A DNA stretch of 64,000 nucleotides from Gnetum montanum (taxonomy: Eukaryota > Streptophyta > Gnetopsida > Gnetales > Gnetaceae), in assembly GCA_015680685.1 (NCBI GenBank), contig MNCI01022121.1:335515-399514 (forward strand). Direction: 5' to 3'. The position numbers and the translations under genes are program-made. The notes beneath the pieces are model-generated. The model worked only from the letters and a program-made list of their open reading frames with translations, was not told the origin of the DNA and searched no databases. Shown here in pieces: positions 9,622 to 21,743 of the stretch (the stretch's first letter is position 1; every line of letters starts with the position of its first letter).

Positions 9622-12110
9622 TTGAAAAAGAGCAACATAAGACTAGAGGTAGTAGACCAATCCATCACTGTTCCTCTGGGATTAGTAGAAGACATTATGA
9701 CCAGCATTTTTGGATGGTCATATCCTACTAATTTTCTAGTAATTCATATGGAGAACAGTAAGGGGGACTATCATATCATCATGGGAAGAGCATGGTTAAG
9801 TACTATTGATGCATGGTTGAGGATAAGAGATCTTTCCTTGAAAATTTTGAAGAATGAATTTGGAAATATTGAGAAGAAATGTGTTCCATGCATTATGTAT
9901 AGTGACACTAAGTGCCACTACATGCAAAGACTATGGACTATAAGGAGTCAATCACTTCAAGCATGTAGTTAGTGTACTAATGTTACAAAAATTAAAAGGT
10001 TCCTATATGCCATAGCCACTAAACAAAAATAAACTTAGTGGTTGATAATTGACAGAGAGGTAGAATCAAAAATGTGCATGGAACTAGCTGAGAGCCTCAC
10101 AATCTCTTACACAAAGAGCATGTATCAATTGGAGTAGATCCATCACCAACTATTTGATAAATAACGTGAAATAAATTGGGCACATTTGGAGATACCTAAG
10201 ACATTTAGGGAGGATCCTCTTGAATTAAAGGCTCTACCAGTCAAAATGAAATATGCATTTGTAAATAGTCACAAGCTGGTAATCATTAATGCCATCCTTG
10301 CTCCCTTGTAGAAAAAGAAACTATTAGAATTTTTCAACAAATGGCCAACAACCTTTGCCTAGTCATATAAAAAATTAACAAGAATTGATCCAAGGATATG
10401 TTAAAACAAAATATATACATACTCCTCCATCAAATCCAAGAGGAAACTATGGAGATGCTTAAACCCCAAGCTCAAGTAGATTGTTAAGGAGGAGATTGAA
10501 AAACACCTCAAGGTAAGGTTCATCTATACCTTTCTGGATAGCGAGTCGGTTAGCACACTTATTATATTATAAAAGAAAGGAGGGAAGTGTGAGTCTATAT
10601 AGAATTTAGGTTGTTAAACATGTCTACTCATAAATATCACTTCCCATTATCATTTGTGGCACAAGTATTCAATACAATTGTAGGGCATTGTCATTCCAAC
10701 CTTTTGGATGCTTATAGTGGCTATAACCAAATTCATATTCTACTAGAAGACTAGGCCAAAAGATCATTCACAAGTCCTTGAAAGACTTTTGTATACAGAA
10801 AGATGCCCTTTTGCCTATGCAATGTTCTTGCTACATTCCAATGTTTGGTCCTTAGCATCTTCCAACAACAAATCAGTAGCAAGGTAGAAGCCTTCATGGA
10901 TGAATTCTCCACCTACAGGGCTAGCCTTGGACAATTTAGAGAAAGTGCTTTAAGAATGTGTAGAAACCAACTTGAGGCTTAATTGGCAAGAGATCCATCT
11001 AATGGTCGAAGAAGGCATTGTGTTGGGGCACAATATTTCAACAAAATGGATTGAGGTAGACCTAGAAAAATCATGGGTCATCTAAGGGATAACCAAACAA
11101 CTAGAAACTATCAAAGATGTAAGCTCATTCCTTTGACACACTAGTTACTATAGGTGCTTCATCTTAAAGATCGTCAAGCCATTGGTGGAGCTAACAAAGA
11201 GAGATACACCATTCATCTTGACCAAGAAATACAAGCATGCATTCCAACAACTCAAATAGAAGCTTGTAGGAACTCCCATGCTATGAGAACTAGACTAGTC
11301 CAAACCATTCCATATCATAAGAGATGCATCAACGTACACCTTGGGAGCTATGCTTACATAAATGGATGCTGAAAAACATCCATACTATATCCACTACATC
11401 ATAAGGAGCATTGTGGATGCAAAACTTATTATACCACCACCAAAAAGGAACTTATGAAAGTGTTGTACGCATTGAAGAAATTTAGGTACTATGTGCTTGG
11501 ATATAAAGTGTTTGTGCACATTTACCATAGTGCTATCTTGTTTTTTATGAATAAGGCAACAATGAGCCTCCATGTCATAGAGTGGCTGGTGATACTTCAA
11601 GAGTTTGATCTCACAATGGTGGACGATAAGAGAATTGAGAATGTGATCGCTAAATACTTGTCTCGATTATGATTGGATAGCAAGGAAGAGTAGAGTCCAC
11701 TCTCAAATCAATTTCTTGGTGAACTCCTCTTTGCTAGCATTGTCAATGAACAAGATCCCAAAGGCATGAACTGGTATGGCAACATCCTCTCCTATTTTCT
11801 CACATAGAAAATGCCATAGAAGTGGGAACACAAGAATAAATAATAGTTTCTTTAGCGAGCCAAGTACTTCATGGAGATCAATGGAAACTTCTACAAGGTT
11901 TGCATAGATGGGTTGGTACGATGATGTGTACCTGATGCTAACCAACTTCAAGTCCTCTAGGACACTCATGAAGGGCCACATCAAATCCATGATGTAACTA
12001 TGCAAGCTCAAACGTCCACACACGCTCTCTCAGCATTTCTCTGACGAAGCTATTAGCATACAGACTCACTCCCAACTTATCGCTAGCAAACTGTCACCAA
12101 TGGACTTTCT
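9622..12110 (+). pseudogene. decayed Athila-type Ty3/gypsy pol (protease, RT, RNase H)
   Basis: The first part (9622-9972) reads like a retrotransposon aspartic-protease region: PLGLVEDI, then YPTNFLVIHM, then IIMGRAWLSTIDA. Around 10200-10560 a frame with LKALPVKMKYAFV, LTRIDPRIC and EIEKHL matches the linker into reverse transcriptase of Athila-like elements. RT motifs are scattered over several frames. About 11020-11180 gives GHNIS..WIEVD and SSFL...YYRCF, and 11390-11672 gives the RNase H end (LMKVLYALKKFRYY, EFDLTMVDDKRIENV). About 11730-12000 resembles the linker before integrase. Many stops and frameshifts make this an old relic. It is distinct from the Tat elements. Confidence 0.7.
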
Positions 12111-12179
12111 TACAATTAGGCTACTAGTGTGGTACACCTAACCAAGAGACATACAGGCAGACACTACAGGAATCAAAGA

Positions 12180-12508
12180 GGACACTGCGCAAACAAGTAT
12201 TTAGAGATTGCGGAAGTATTTGATCAGTACTGATATTAATGCAAATATCTGGCAAAAGATTACGATAAATACACTAACAATACACAGAAGAACTCGACAA
12301 TCTTCACAATCCATATTCACTCATGAAAACATTGAAATGATAATAAACAAGTAGGATGAGATATAGAAATAGTATTAGCAACGGGATATCTTCAACTGAG
12401 AACATAAAGAGAGTAGTATGAACAAACTTCAGACTTTAGACTTGGGAACTCCTTTGTAACTACTTGCTTTGGCTTCTTGCCCATGATTTACAAAGAGAGG
12501 TGAGCCTC
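12180..12508 (-). other. EPRV copy a leader region
   Basis: The minus-strand sequence downstream of the TATA box matches copy b from 23139 to about 23321, then continues about 150 bases beyond the point where copy b breaks. It contains no coding frame. Confidence 0.5.
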
Positions 12509-12517
12509 TTATTTATA
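12509..12517 (-). promoter_or_regulatory. TATA box of EPRV copy a
   Basis: TATAAATAA on the minus strand is followed by a short GC-balanced start region (GAGGCTCACCTC). The position between the pol tail and the leader is that of the pregenomic-RNA promoter of caulimovirids. Copy b has a one-base variant. Confidence 0.7.
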
Positions 12518-12559
12518 GTATTTGAGGAGAGCTAGGGGTCACTAGCAGACAAACTTATT

Positions 12560-12704
12560 AACCGACTGAGTTCATCCTTATCTGGATGATGACTCGACAT
12601 CCTTATCTACATTTTGACGCGATATCCTTATCCTTTGGCTGATGCTGCATCCTTATCCTTTGGCTGAAGTTGCATCCTTATCCTTTGGGTGACGTCAAGT
12701 GACG
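12560..12704 (-). promoter_or_regulatory. EPRV upstream promoter: GATAAGGAT repeats and as-1-like element
   Basis: Five copies of ATAAGGAT, about 25-30 bases apart (minus strand), lie upstream of the TATA box. Plus-strand 12690-12704 reads TGACGTCAAGTGACG, two TGACG motifs as in the as-1 element of related viral promoters. GATAAG is the I-box core bound by plant GATA/MYB-like factors. Functional assignment is by analogy. Confidence 0.6.
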
Positions 12705-12879
12705 GCTTTGAGGATGGCTTTGTGGACTCCACATATTTTTCCAAGTGTCTTCTGGAAATCTTGGCAATCTTTGATCAGCTTTGAAAGTTCTGATAGGACA
12801 TTGGTGGGTGATTTGGAGGCTTGAGCTACTTCTATTTATTTTGGGATGAGTTGTTCATTCTCGTACCAGGTGGTGGTAT

Positions 12880-14739
12880 CAAAGAAATTAATCCTTTGAA
12901 AACTTAGACAAAGTTTCTGTTCCCAATCATTAGATTCACAAACCTGATTTAAATAGCATCTAGCATGATCATTAGCAAACAAAGGCCTTCGGATTAATAA
13001 CAGATTATCTAAAACTTCAAGCTGTTGGATATGTTTTAGAATCTTTGGTTCAAATCAACTCCACCATAAATTGTTAATCAAAAAATCAATTCTTCCTGCC
13101 ATGTTGATAAAAAAATCAATTGTTGGATATTGCTTTGTGATGCTAGGACTTGAATCTTGTGGAAATAATTCTGTGATTTGTCTACACCATCTCACTCGTT
13201 CTTCTAAGGTTGAAACTGGCCAAGCTAACCAATCTTCATTATCTTGAAGTGGATTCTGAGTTGAGCTACTTCCTTCTGGTGGTGTAGTTGATACCATCAT
13301 TTTGATTTGTGGTTTGAGCTCTCTAGTTAATGCATCTGGTAAGAAATTCACAGGGCCTAGAATTCTTTCAACTGAAAACTAATATTGAGCTAGCAAAAAT
13401 TTCCACCAAGAAAATCTCTACAACTTTGGCGAAGGTTGAATTTTTCGCTTTAGCAAGCTAGACAAATTAGCTGAATCAGTTCTTAGAATGAAAGGGCCTT
13501 CAATTAGATAGATATGAAACTTTTCTAGTCCTCGAATTGCTGCTAAAATTTCTTTTTCAGTTGGCCAATAATTGAGCTCATGGTTGTGTAAACTTCCTGA
13601 TGCATAAGAACATATTTCTTCCTCATTCCATTCTCCTTTTCTTAGCAGGACGGCTGCCCAAGAATCATAACTTGCATCTGTATTTAACAAAAATGGTCTA
13701 GAAATAATTGGATTAAGCGGTGGGAGGTTCTGACACTCCTTTTTCAACTGAATAACTTGTTCTGTTACTTTTCTGGTCCAAACAAATGGCATTTGGTTTT
13801 TAGACCATCTGATTTCTATTGTTTTATCACTAAACTTTGGAATATTCTTAGAAACATAATTTACACATCCTAAAAATCTTAAACATTGTTCCTTATTATC
13901 TAGTCGATCTGGAAACTGAACTATTTTTTGCAGAACATGCAGCTGCATGTAGATTTTGCCATTTTTCAACTGAACTCCTAAAAATTCAATCTCTTGCTTT
14001 CCAACTTGAAACTTACTTGGATCATTTGATAATCCAATTCCATGGGTCTTGCAAATCTTGACAAACTGCTAGAGGTGGTTGACATGCTCTTTGATTGAAC
14101 TTGAAAATATTAAGAAATCATCTATGTAGTTAGCTATGAAGTCATGATACTTGCCAAAAACTGAATCCATTCTATGCTAGAATTGTGAAGGTGCGTTCTT
14201 GAGACCAAACGACATGACTGTCCATTCATAGAGACCTTGAGGTGTTGAGAATGTTGTTTTATGCCTATCTTCTTCTGTTATCTTGATTTGATGATAACCT
14301 GACTTACAATCAAATTTATTGAAGATAGCTTTAGTAGCAACTTTTTGAATGAGACCTTCTTTGTTTGGCAATGGTCATTTGATGTCGATTGTGATAGCAT
14401 TTAATGGAATGTAATCGATCACCATTCTGGCTTTTCCTCTTTTGATTTCAGCATGACTTCTAACTTCAAAACTTGCACAAGAATAATTTGACTATGAAGG
14501 AACAATCAAACCTTTCTTAAGGAATTCTTCGACTTGTTTACCAATTTCTTCTGTATTGGCTGGATTTAACAAAATTTGCTTACTTTGAACTAGAATATTG
14601 TGCACTGTAGGTATGTAAGCCACCGAACTATCTTTGTCCAAAAATTCTAATGGATGTCACAACAACATTCTTGCAAAGCATAAAAATAGGGGACTAAATC
14701 CTTTTCGTCAGTGTTGAGATTGATTTGTGCTTTCTTTAG
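12880..14739 (-). pseudogene. EPRV copy a: reverse transcriptase, RNase H and C-terminal tail
   Basis: RT motifs on the minus strand include FDCKSGYHQI, FGLKNAPSQF and the catalytic Y-I-D-D (about 14119-14133). RNase H follows at 13969-13418, with acidic residues in NTDASYD, TEKEILA and RTDSANL all present. After a stop the tail includes a NFLPDALTREL motif (around 13330). The breaks are a stop near 14372, one near 14174, and further stops between 14070 and 13970. This copy keeps the RNase H acids that copy b has lost, but it is not an open reading frame. Confidence 0.8.
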
Positions 14740-15300
14740 CTATTGATTATGCTGGTATTTGACTCTAGCCACTTCTTCTATTTCAGCTTGTGTGAGGATC
14801 TGAGAGAGTGTTGGATTCTGAAGAAGCTTCTTGATTTGTGGATGCTTATTTTTGTGTAGAGTAGCTGGAATTCTTATGACAATAATCTTTGGTCTTGGAT
14901 CTTGAACAGGTGATGAAAAAATCACCATTTCTTGGCCAATAGTATAGGGTCCTATACTATCCATGAAGTGTGCTCCCAATCCAATGTCAAATCCACTGTC
15001 TGATACTTGAACAATGTTTGTGGTGCCAACATACTCATCATTTAATGAGATGGGAATATTAAAAGCAAAATAAGAAAGACTTCTTGTACCATTCATTGTT
15101 TCTAATGTGATTGGTTTTGGATTTTCTTCCCATTGTTCTAGCACCTCTTTATGACAAAAGTTGAGGGTTGCTCCTGTATCAATAAAAGCTTGATACTTTT
15201 TCCATTTCATCTTTCCATCCACAACTATCTTGATTGGAATAAGCAAAACATTCTGAATTGATAATAAATGCTTGATCTGATGCTGTAACTGAACTGGTAT
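14740..15300 (-). pseudogene. EPRV copy a: aspartic protease
   Basis: A 168-residue open stretch (15246-14740) carries the active-site triad D-T-G-A in the context FIDTGATLNF, near the N-terminus. This is typical of retroviral-type proteases that process the polyprotein. Unlike copy b, it has no stop just after the active site and no 2-base deletion near its end. It stops at 14740 in the short linker before the RT. Confidence 0.75.
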
Positions 15301-15829
15301 TTTTCTTTTCTTAATCCTAGCTTCTTTAGCTTCCTTCTTAACTGGAAATTTCTTTTCATATGGAGTAATCAGAAAATTTGGTACCTTTTGTACAATCTTT
15401 GGAGGTGGATCTTCTTCTGATGACGAATCTTCTTGAGTACCGACATATAACAGAGTTTCTTTGCAACCAAGGTTTGATGATATACTTGGTTCATTGTCGA
15501 CTTCAACTGATGCCTAGTTGTTACTATGATATGATATATCGGAAAGATTTGCTTCTTCTTCTAGCCATTTTTCCATTTCCTCCCAAGATTCTTCCATAAT
15601 TGGGCTAATCTGAAGATTTGAAAACCATTCTTCATCTGAAATATCAAAATCTGTCATTCCCTGCATCATGTTCCTTCTTGTAATCATTTCTTCGTTTTCT
15701 TCTTTCTGAGAACTTTGAGTTGAATAGTCTGACTTTTGTGAATCTGAATCTGAAGATAGTAATTCAATTGCAAAACACTCTTCTTCTTCTGCACATGCTT
15801 CTGGATTGTCAATGGGTTCTAGATCAGGA

Positions 15830-17271
15830 TTATTTTCAAAAAAATCTTTTATCCGTCCATGATCTTTAGGCTTCTTTTCTGGACATTCATAGGCATAATG
15901 TCCTTGATGCTTGCATGTGTAGCAGGTAACTAACCTCTTTTTAACTGGTCCTCTTCTCTTCTTAGCAAAAAAACGTCGCCGAACTAGGAAACTTGGATGT
16001 TGTTTGGTCCATCATTTCTTGGAATATCTTGGAAAACTCTTTCTGCTTCTAAAATAATTCTTTGGTTTTTGTCTGGGATGTTTTTCAGGTGGTCCAAAGG
16101 AATCAACTCCATCTAAATTCTCACAAACCTCGGCACTTGGTAAAAGCTTTTGTAAACTGACATTATAGCATGCAAACTGTAATTCTTGCCTAACCATATG
16201 AACTATATCAGTGAAATAGGTTAATCCCAGATCTACATCCTTTTCTAATGCTTTATACAAAATCATTTGTCCTAATTTTGCTGGAAAACTGCCTAAATAT
16301 AGATAATTAATCATTTGATCGTGATGCAAAGCTAATCTATACACTTCACTTGCATATTCTGCACTGAACTACTCAAAATATCTTAAGTCATGCAGTTTCC
16401 TCTGACTTAATAGTAATTTATCCTTAAATCTTAATTTTGATGACAAATCAACTGTGAATTCTGTAACTAAGGCCACAAAAACTCCATGCAAACATGTTTG
16501 CAATATTTGCTCTTGCTGTTCTGTTGTTGCACTTTCCCACCAATGGCGAATTTTACCAGCGGCTCTGGTAAAATCTCCAATAATTTTTGTTCTTTCATCG
16601 ATTGCCAAAATATGCATTGCGACTCTTAACTGATCCATCCATAGTCGTAAAGCATGAAAAACTTCTTTAGGAGTTAGCTAATCATTATCTATTACCGGAA
16701 TTGATGAATTGAGCCATTATTGAAATGCTGAGAAAGCTGGAGGTGGATTCACAGCAGGTCTTTGCCAAGGTCTGGTAGGTTGTCTTCGAGCCATCATGAT
16801 TCGTTGTTGACAATCATCTGCAACAGCTTTTCATTCAGGTTCTTCTTTCTTAGTATTTCCTTCTTCAGGAGGTGCACTAGGTGTTGGTTGCTTTCCTTTC
16901 TTTTCTGCCATCAATCTTTTGATTTTATCAAGGAGGATTTTATCTCTAGCATCAATCTTGATTGTTGCCTTTTGATTAGATGGTGGTGCAGTAGATACTT
17001 CTTCTTTTGCTGGAAGCTTTAATTGATTTTCAAGAGTGAAAATCTCATGAAACTTAACTGTTTCTTTTGCTTGCTGATGGGCTGTTGTGACTTGTGCCGC
17101 CAGGGCTTCCTAGCGTTCTCTCTAGATTGCATCATATGCTTCAAAATGATCTCTCATTTCTTTGGTAAGCTCGCTCACTTGATCTTCAACTTTGTCGATT
17201 TTGTCGTCGACGTTGTCAATTTGATCTTCTATGTGCTGGAGGTGCTGAGAGGCATCGGATGTCCAATGGGC
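15830..17271 (-). pseudogene. EPRV copy a: coiled-coil region and capsid protein
   Basis: On the minus strand a heptad-rich charged region (17271 to about 16760) leads into a capsid-like part with a basic stretch. A zinc knuckle of the form C-x2-C-x4-H-x4-C follows at about 15886-15927. Stops interrupt the frame between about 16640 and 16760, near 16366, and near 16010. Capsid proteins of this family bind the viral genome through the knuckle. Length and order agree with copy b, where the same region reads through in the frame of the movement protein. Confidence 0.75.
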
Positions 17272-17282
17272 TAATGTTGATT

Positions 17283-18391
17283 ATTAGAATGACTATATTG
17301 ATGAAGATCTCATAGATGTAGAAATCTACCCGCGAATATTTATGCTTAAATATGCCACTACGGATATCGAAGAAGCTTGTCCTGAAAATGAGGAGGAACT
17401 TTCAGAAGCACAAAAGAATATTATGCCATTTGCTGAAGCAATGAAAAAGTGAAAATCTACTATTACTGGTGATCGCAAACCCGTTAAATTTCTAGATGTG
17501 CCAAAAGAAGCAATCTATAAGTTCACCAACACATTCTCCGCAAGAATGTCAACCTCAATCAAGCAAACAGAAGCTATCTTAGATATAAAAGGCAAAGGTA
17601 TTCGTCCTATTTTCCTACCTTTCTTTATTGAAGATGAAGTAGAAAAGTGGAAAGGGCAGAAAAATAATTATATTCATATTGGCTAGTTAGATATCTTAGT
17701 TAGTCCTAAATTTAACTATGATATAGACGCAGAATATGTAGTTACTTTGTTAAATAGTCGTGTGATTGGCGATGGAATCTCAACAGACCCAGAAGTTGCT
17801 TGGGAAAAAGAAAAGATTTGCCAATTTCAAGGAATCTTAGACCAAGATACAGTTTGTGCTGTTCATCCAAACTTTCAGTTATCCCTAATGCATGAATTTG
17901 TTACAAATGCTTTATTACTCTGTGTTGAAGTTCATGGTGTTGAATTATTACCTGGCTCAGTTTATGCCACCGTTGCAGCAAGAGGAATTTTTCAGTTATC
18001 TAACACGATCTTAATGAATCACAAGTTATGATATGGTGTTCAATTCCCAAAGGGGAGTCAGAATTTGTTGCAATGTGGAAGAAGTATTCGATCTCCTGGT
18101 TATGTTAATTCATTTCCAAAAATCCAACATCTGCTTCAAGATCAAGAATTTAGAACATATGAAAAGCCAAATCTTCGCTGGTCTCAGTACCCTGTTCAAC
18201 AATTTGGCAGATCCACAGTAATTTCTTTAGAAGCAATCCCTTCTGTTTTACTGCCTAGAAAATTGTCTGAAAGAAGTGCATCAAGAAAACAAAAGCCTGA
18301 TGAAGGATCTAGTTCCCCCAACTATGATACGCAAGGAACCATGTTTATGTTGAGACCTAGAATTAACATGTTTCAAATTAATATGTTTTAG
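17283..18391 (+). pseudogene. EPRV copy b: 30K-type movement protein
   Basis: The frame begins at the inversion junction without a start codon, so the N-terminus may be missing. The order of conserved blocks (a hydrophobic sheet around DILVSPKFNY, then VCAVHPNFQLS and GVELLPGSVYA) fits the 30K superfamily that carries viral genomes through plasmodesmata. In-frame stops are at 17450 (TGA), about 17684 (TAG), 18029 (TGA) and 18389 (TAG). The same frame continues into the next region, so the protein was part of a polyprotein. The 30K assignment rests on position and general pattern. Confidence 0.65.
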
Positions 18392-20070
18392 CAACAGTCC
18401 TACAAGCAAGTTGGTGATAAAAGATTACTCAGTGGTGGAAGATGGCCTCTGTTAGCCACCTATTCAACTACAGCATCTTGACAAGATCCCCCGTCGACAA
18501 GAGCTGATTGTAGTTATCTGTTAGAGCACTCGGTCAACAGTGCTACAGATCAAAAAATAGACGTTCGACAACTCAACTATCTCACCCATTGGACATCCTA
18601 TGCCTCTCAGCACCTCCAGCACATAGAAGATCAAATCGACAATGTCGACGAAAAAATTGACAAAGTTGAAGATCAAGTGAGCGAGCTTACCAAAGAAATG
18701 AGAGATCATTTGGAAGCATATGATGCAATCCAGAGAGAACGCCAGGAAGCCCTGGTGGAACAAGTCACAACAGCCCGTCAGCAAGCAAAAGAAACAGTTA
18801 AGTTTCATGAGATTTTCACTCTTGAAAATCAATTAAAGCTTCCAGTAAAAGAAGAAGTATCTACTGCACCACCATCTAATCAAAAGGCAACAATCAAGAT
18901 TGATGCTAGAGATAAAATCCTCCTTGATAAAATCAAAAGATTGATGGCAGAAAAGAAAGGAAAGCAACCAACACCTAGTGCACCTCCTGAAGAAGGAAAT
19001 ACTAAGAAAGAAGAACCTGAATGAAAAGCTGTTGCAGATGATTGTCAACAACGAATCATGATGGCTCGAAGACAACCTACCAGACCTTGGCAAAGACCTG
19101 CTGTGAATCCACCTCCAGCTTTCTCAGCATTTCAATAATGGCTCAATTCATCAATTCCGGTAATAGATAATGATTAGCTAACTCCTAAAGAAGTTTTTCA
19201 TGCTTTACGACTATGGATGGATCAGTTAAGAGTCGCAATGCATATTTTGGCAATCGATGAAAGAACAAAAATTATTGGAGATTTTACCAGAGCCGCTGGT
19301 AAAATTCGCCATTGGTGGGAAAGTGCAACAACAGAACAGCAAGAGCAAATATTGCAAACATGTTTGCATGGAGTTTTTGTGGCCTTAGTTACAGAATTCA
19401 CAGTTGATTTGTCATCAAAATTAAGATTTAAGGATAAATTACTATTAAGTCAGAGGAAACTGCATGAATTAAGATATTTTGAGTAGTTCAGTGCAGAATA
19501 TGCAAGTGAAGTGTATAGATTAGCCTTGCATCGCGATCAAATGATTAATTATCTATATTTAGGCAATTTTCCAGCAAAATTAGGACAAATGGTTTTGTAT
19601 AAAGCATTAGAAAAGGATGTAGATCTGGGATTAACCTATTTCACTGATATAGTTCATATGGTTAGGCAAGAATTATAGTTTGCATGCTATAATGTCAGTT
19701 TACAAAAGCTTTTACCAAGTGCTGAGGTTTGTGAGAATTTAGATGGAGTTGATTCCTTTGGACCACCTGAAAAACATCCCAGAAAAAAACCAAAGAATTA
19801 TTTTAGAAGCAGAAAGAGTTTTCCAAGATATTCCAAGAAATGATGGACTAAACAACATCCAAGTTTCCTAGGTCGGCGACGTTTTTTTGCTAAGAAGAGA
19901 AGAGGACCAGTTAAAAAGAGGTTAGTTACCTGCTATACATGCAAGCATCAAGGACATTATGCCTATGAATGTCCAGAAAAGAAGCCTAAAGATCATGGAC
20001 GGATAAAAGATTTTTTTGAAAATAATCCTGATCTAGAACCCATTGACAATCCAGAAGCATGTGCAGAAGA
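18392..20070 (+). pseudogene. EPRV copy b: coiled coil and capsid protein with zinc knuckle
   Basis: It continues the movement-protein frame. About 18610-18840 is heptad-rich (IDNVDEKIDKVEDQV) and probably forms a coiled coil. A Lys/Glu/Pro-rich linker and the capsid core follow (about 19060-19850). A zinc knuckle, C-Y-T-C-x4-H-x4-C, lies at 19931-19972. Stops fall at 19022, 19137, about 19174, 19484, about 19675 and about 19843. The acidic stretch after the knuckle is cut by the assembly gap. Confidence 0.8.
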
Positions 20071-20223
20071 NNNNNNNNNNNNNNNNNNNNNNNNNNNNNN
20101 NNNNNNNNNNNNNNNNNNNNNNNNNNNNNNNNNNNNNNNNNNNNNNNNNNNNNNNNNNNNNNNNNNNNNNNNNNNNNNNNNNNNNNNNNNNNNNNNNNNN
20201 NNNNNNNNNNNNNNNNNNNNNNN
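20071..20223. other. assembly gap (153 N)
   Basis: A run of 153 unknown bases inside copy b. The flanks match copy a at 15785 and 15424, so 360 bases are expected here if the copies are collinear. The N run would then be about 207 bases too short. Confidence 0.95.
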
Positions 20224-20906
20224 GTCATCAGAAGAAGATCCACCTCCAAAGATTGTACAAAAGGTACCAAATTTTCTGATTACTCCATATGAAAAGAAAT
20301 TTCCAGTTAAGAAGGAAGCTAAAGCAGCTAGGATTAAGAAAAGAAAAATACTAGTTCAGTTACAGCATCAAATCAAGCATTTATTATCAATTCAGAATGT
20401 TTTTCTTATTCCAATCAAGATAGCTGTGGATGGAAAGATGAAATGGAAAAAGTATCAAGCTTTCATTGATACAGGAGCAACCCTCAACTTTTGTCATAAA
20501 TAGGTGTTAGAACAATGGGAAGAAAATCCGAAACCAGTCACATTAGAAATAATGAATGGTACAAGAAGTCTTTCTTATTTTGCTTTTAATATTCCCATCT
20601 CATTAAATGATGAGTATGTTGGCACCACAAACTTTGTTCAAGTATCAGACAGTGGATTTGACATTGGATTGGGAGCACACTTCATGGATAGTATAGGACC
20701 CTATACTATTGGCCAGGAAATGGTGGTTTGTTCATCACCTGTTCAAGATCCAAGACCAAAGATTATTTTCGGAAGAATTCCAGCTACTCTACACAATAAT
20801 AAGCATCCACAAATCAAGAAGCTTCATCAGAATGGAACACTCTCAGATCATCACACAAGCTGAAATAGAAGAAGTGGCTAGAGTCAACTACCAGCATAAT
20901 CAATAG
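20224..20906 (+). pseudogene. EPRV copy b: aspartic protease
   Basis: FIDTGATLNF (from about 20462) holds the D-T-G-A active site. A TAG lies about 11 codons later (20501-20503), and the frame resumes to about 20838. There a 2-base deletion relative to copy a (CTCTCAG against CTCTCTCAG) shifts it. The enzyme would cleave the viral polyprotein in an intact relative. Confidence 0.75.
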
Positions 20907-21743
20907 CTAAAGAAAGCACAAATCAATCTCAACACTGACGAAAAGGATTTAGTCCCCTGTTTTTATGCTTTGCAAGAATGTTGTTGTGAACATCCATTAG
21001 AATTTTGGGACAAAGATAGTCTGGTGGCTTACATACCTACAGTGCACAATATTCTAGTTCAAAGCAAGCAAATTTTGTTAAATCTAGTCGATACAGAAGA
21101 AATTGGTAAACAAGTTGAAGAATTCCTTAAGAAAGGTTTGATTGTTCCTTCACAGTCAAATTATTCTTGTGCAAGTTTTGTAGTTAGAAATCATGCTAAA
21201 ATCAAAAGAGGAAAATCCAGAATGGTGATCAATTACATTCCATTAAATGTCGTCACAATCGACATCAAATGGCCATTGCCAAACAAAGAAGGTCTCATTC
21301 AGAAAGTTGCTACTAAAGCTATCTTCAGTAAATTTGATTGTAAGTCAGGTTATCATCAAATCAAGATAACAAAAGAAGATAGGTACAAAACAACATTCTC
21401 AACACCTCAAGGTCTCTATAAATGGACAGTCATGCCATTTGGTCTCAAGAACACACCTTCACAGTTCCAGCATAGAATGGATTCAGTTTTTGGCAAGTAT
21501 CATAACTTCATAGCTAACTACATAGATGATTTCTTAATATTTTCAAGTTCAATCAAAGAGCATGTCAACCACCTCCAGCAATTTGTCAAGATTTACAAGA
21601 CCCATGGAATTGGATTATCAAAGGATCCAAGTAAGTTTCAAGTTGGAAAGCAAGAGATTGAATTTTTAGGAGTTCAATTGAAAAATGGCAAAATCTACAT
21701 GCAGCCGCATGTTCTGCAAAAAATAATTCAGTTTCTAGATTGA
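20907..21743 (+). pseudogene. EPRV copy b: reverse transcriptase
   Basis: An open stretch of 257 residues (20970-21743) contains SNYSCASFVV, FDCKSGYHQI, FGLKNTPSQF and the catalytic Y-I-D-D (about 21519-21530), then a thumb-like region ending in a TGA at 21741. It is the longest uninterrupted viral frame in the window. It copied pregenomic RNA into DNA in the ancestral virus. Confidence 0.82.

Larger units (their letters stand above)
12180..17271 (-). mobile_element. endogenous pararetrovirus, copy a (minus strand)
   Basis: This is a caulimovirid-like genome piece integrated in plant DNA. On the minus strand it runs coiled-coil region, capsid protein with zinc knuckle, aspartic protease, reverse transcriptase, RNase H, tail, promoter and leader. 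It lacks the movement-protein part: homology to copy b begins only at GATGTCCAATGGG (about 17259-17271), where the sequence flips into copy b. Several stops and small frameshifts inactivate it. Neither a primer-binding site nor flanking duplications were found. The 12180 border is approximate; no known feature was recognised just left of it. Confidence 0.85.

Noticed and set aside
12868-12890. GGTGGTATCAAAG as an initiator-Met primer site for the EPRV
   Set aside because: It lies on the strand opposite to copy a and inside the pol tail, not at the leader.
16762-17274. Phe/Cys-rich plus-strand frames
   Set aside because: They are complements of the charged coiled-coil region of EPRV copy a; the same artefact appears over copy b at 18521-19093.
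20043-20292. Frames across the N run
   Set aside because: Mostly unknown residues; no evidence.
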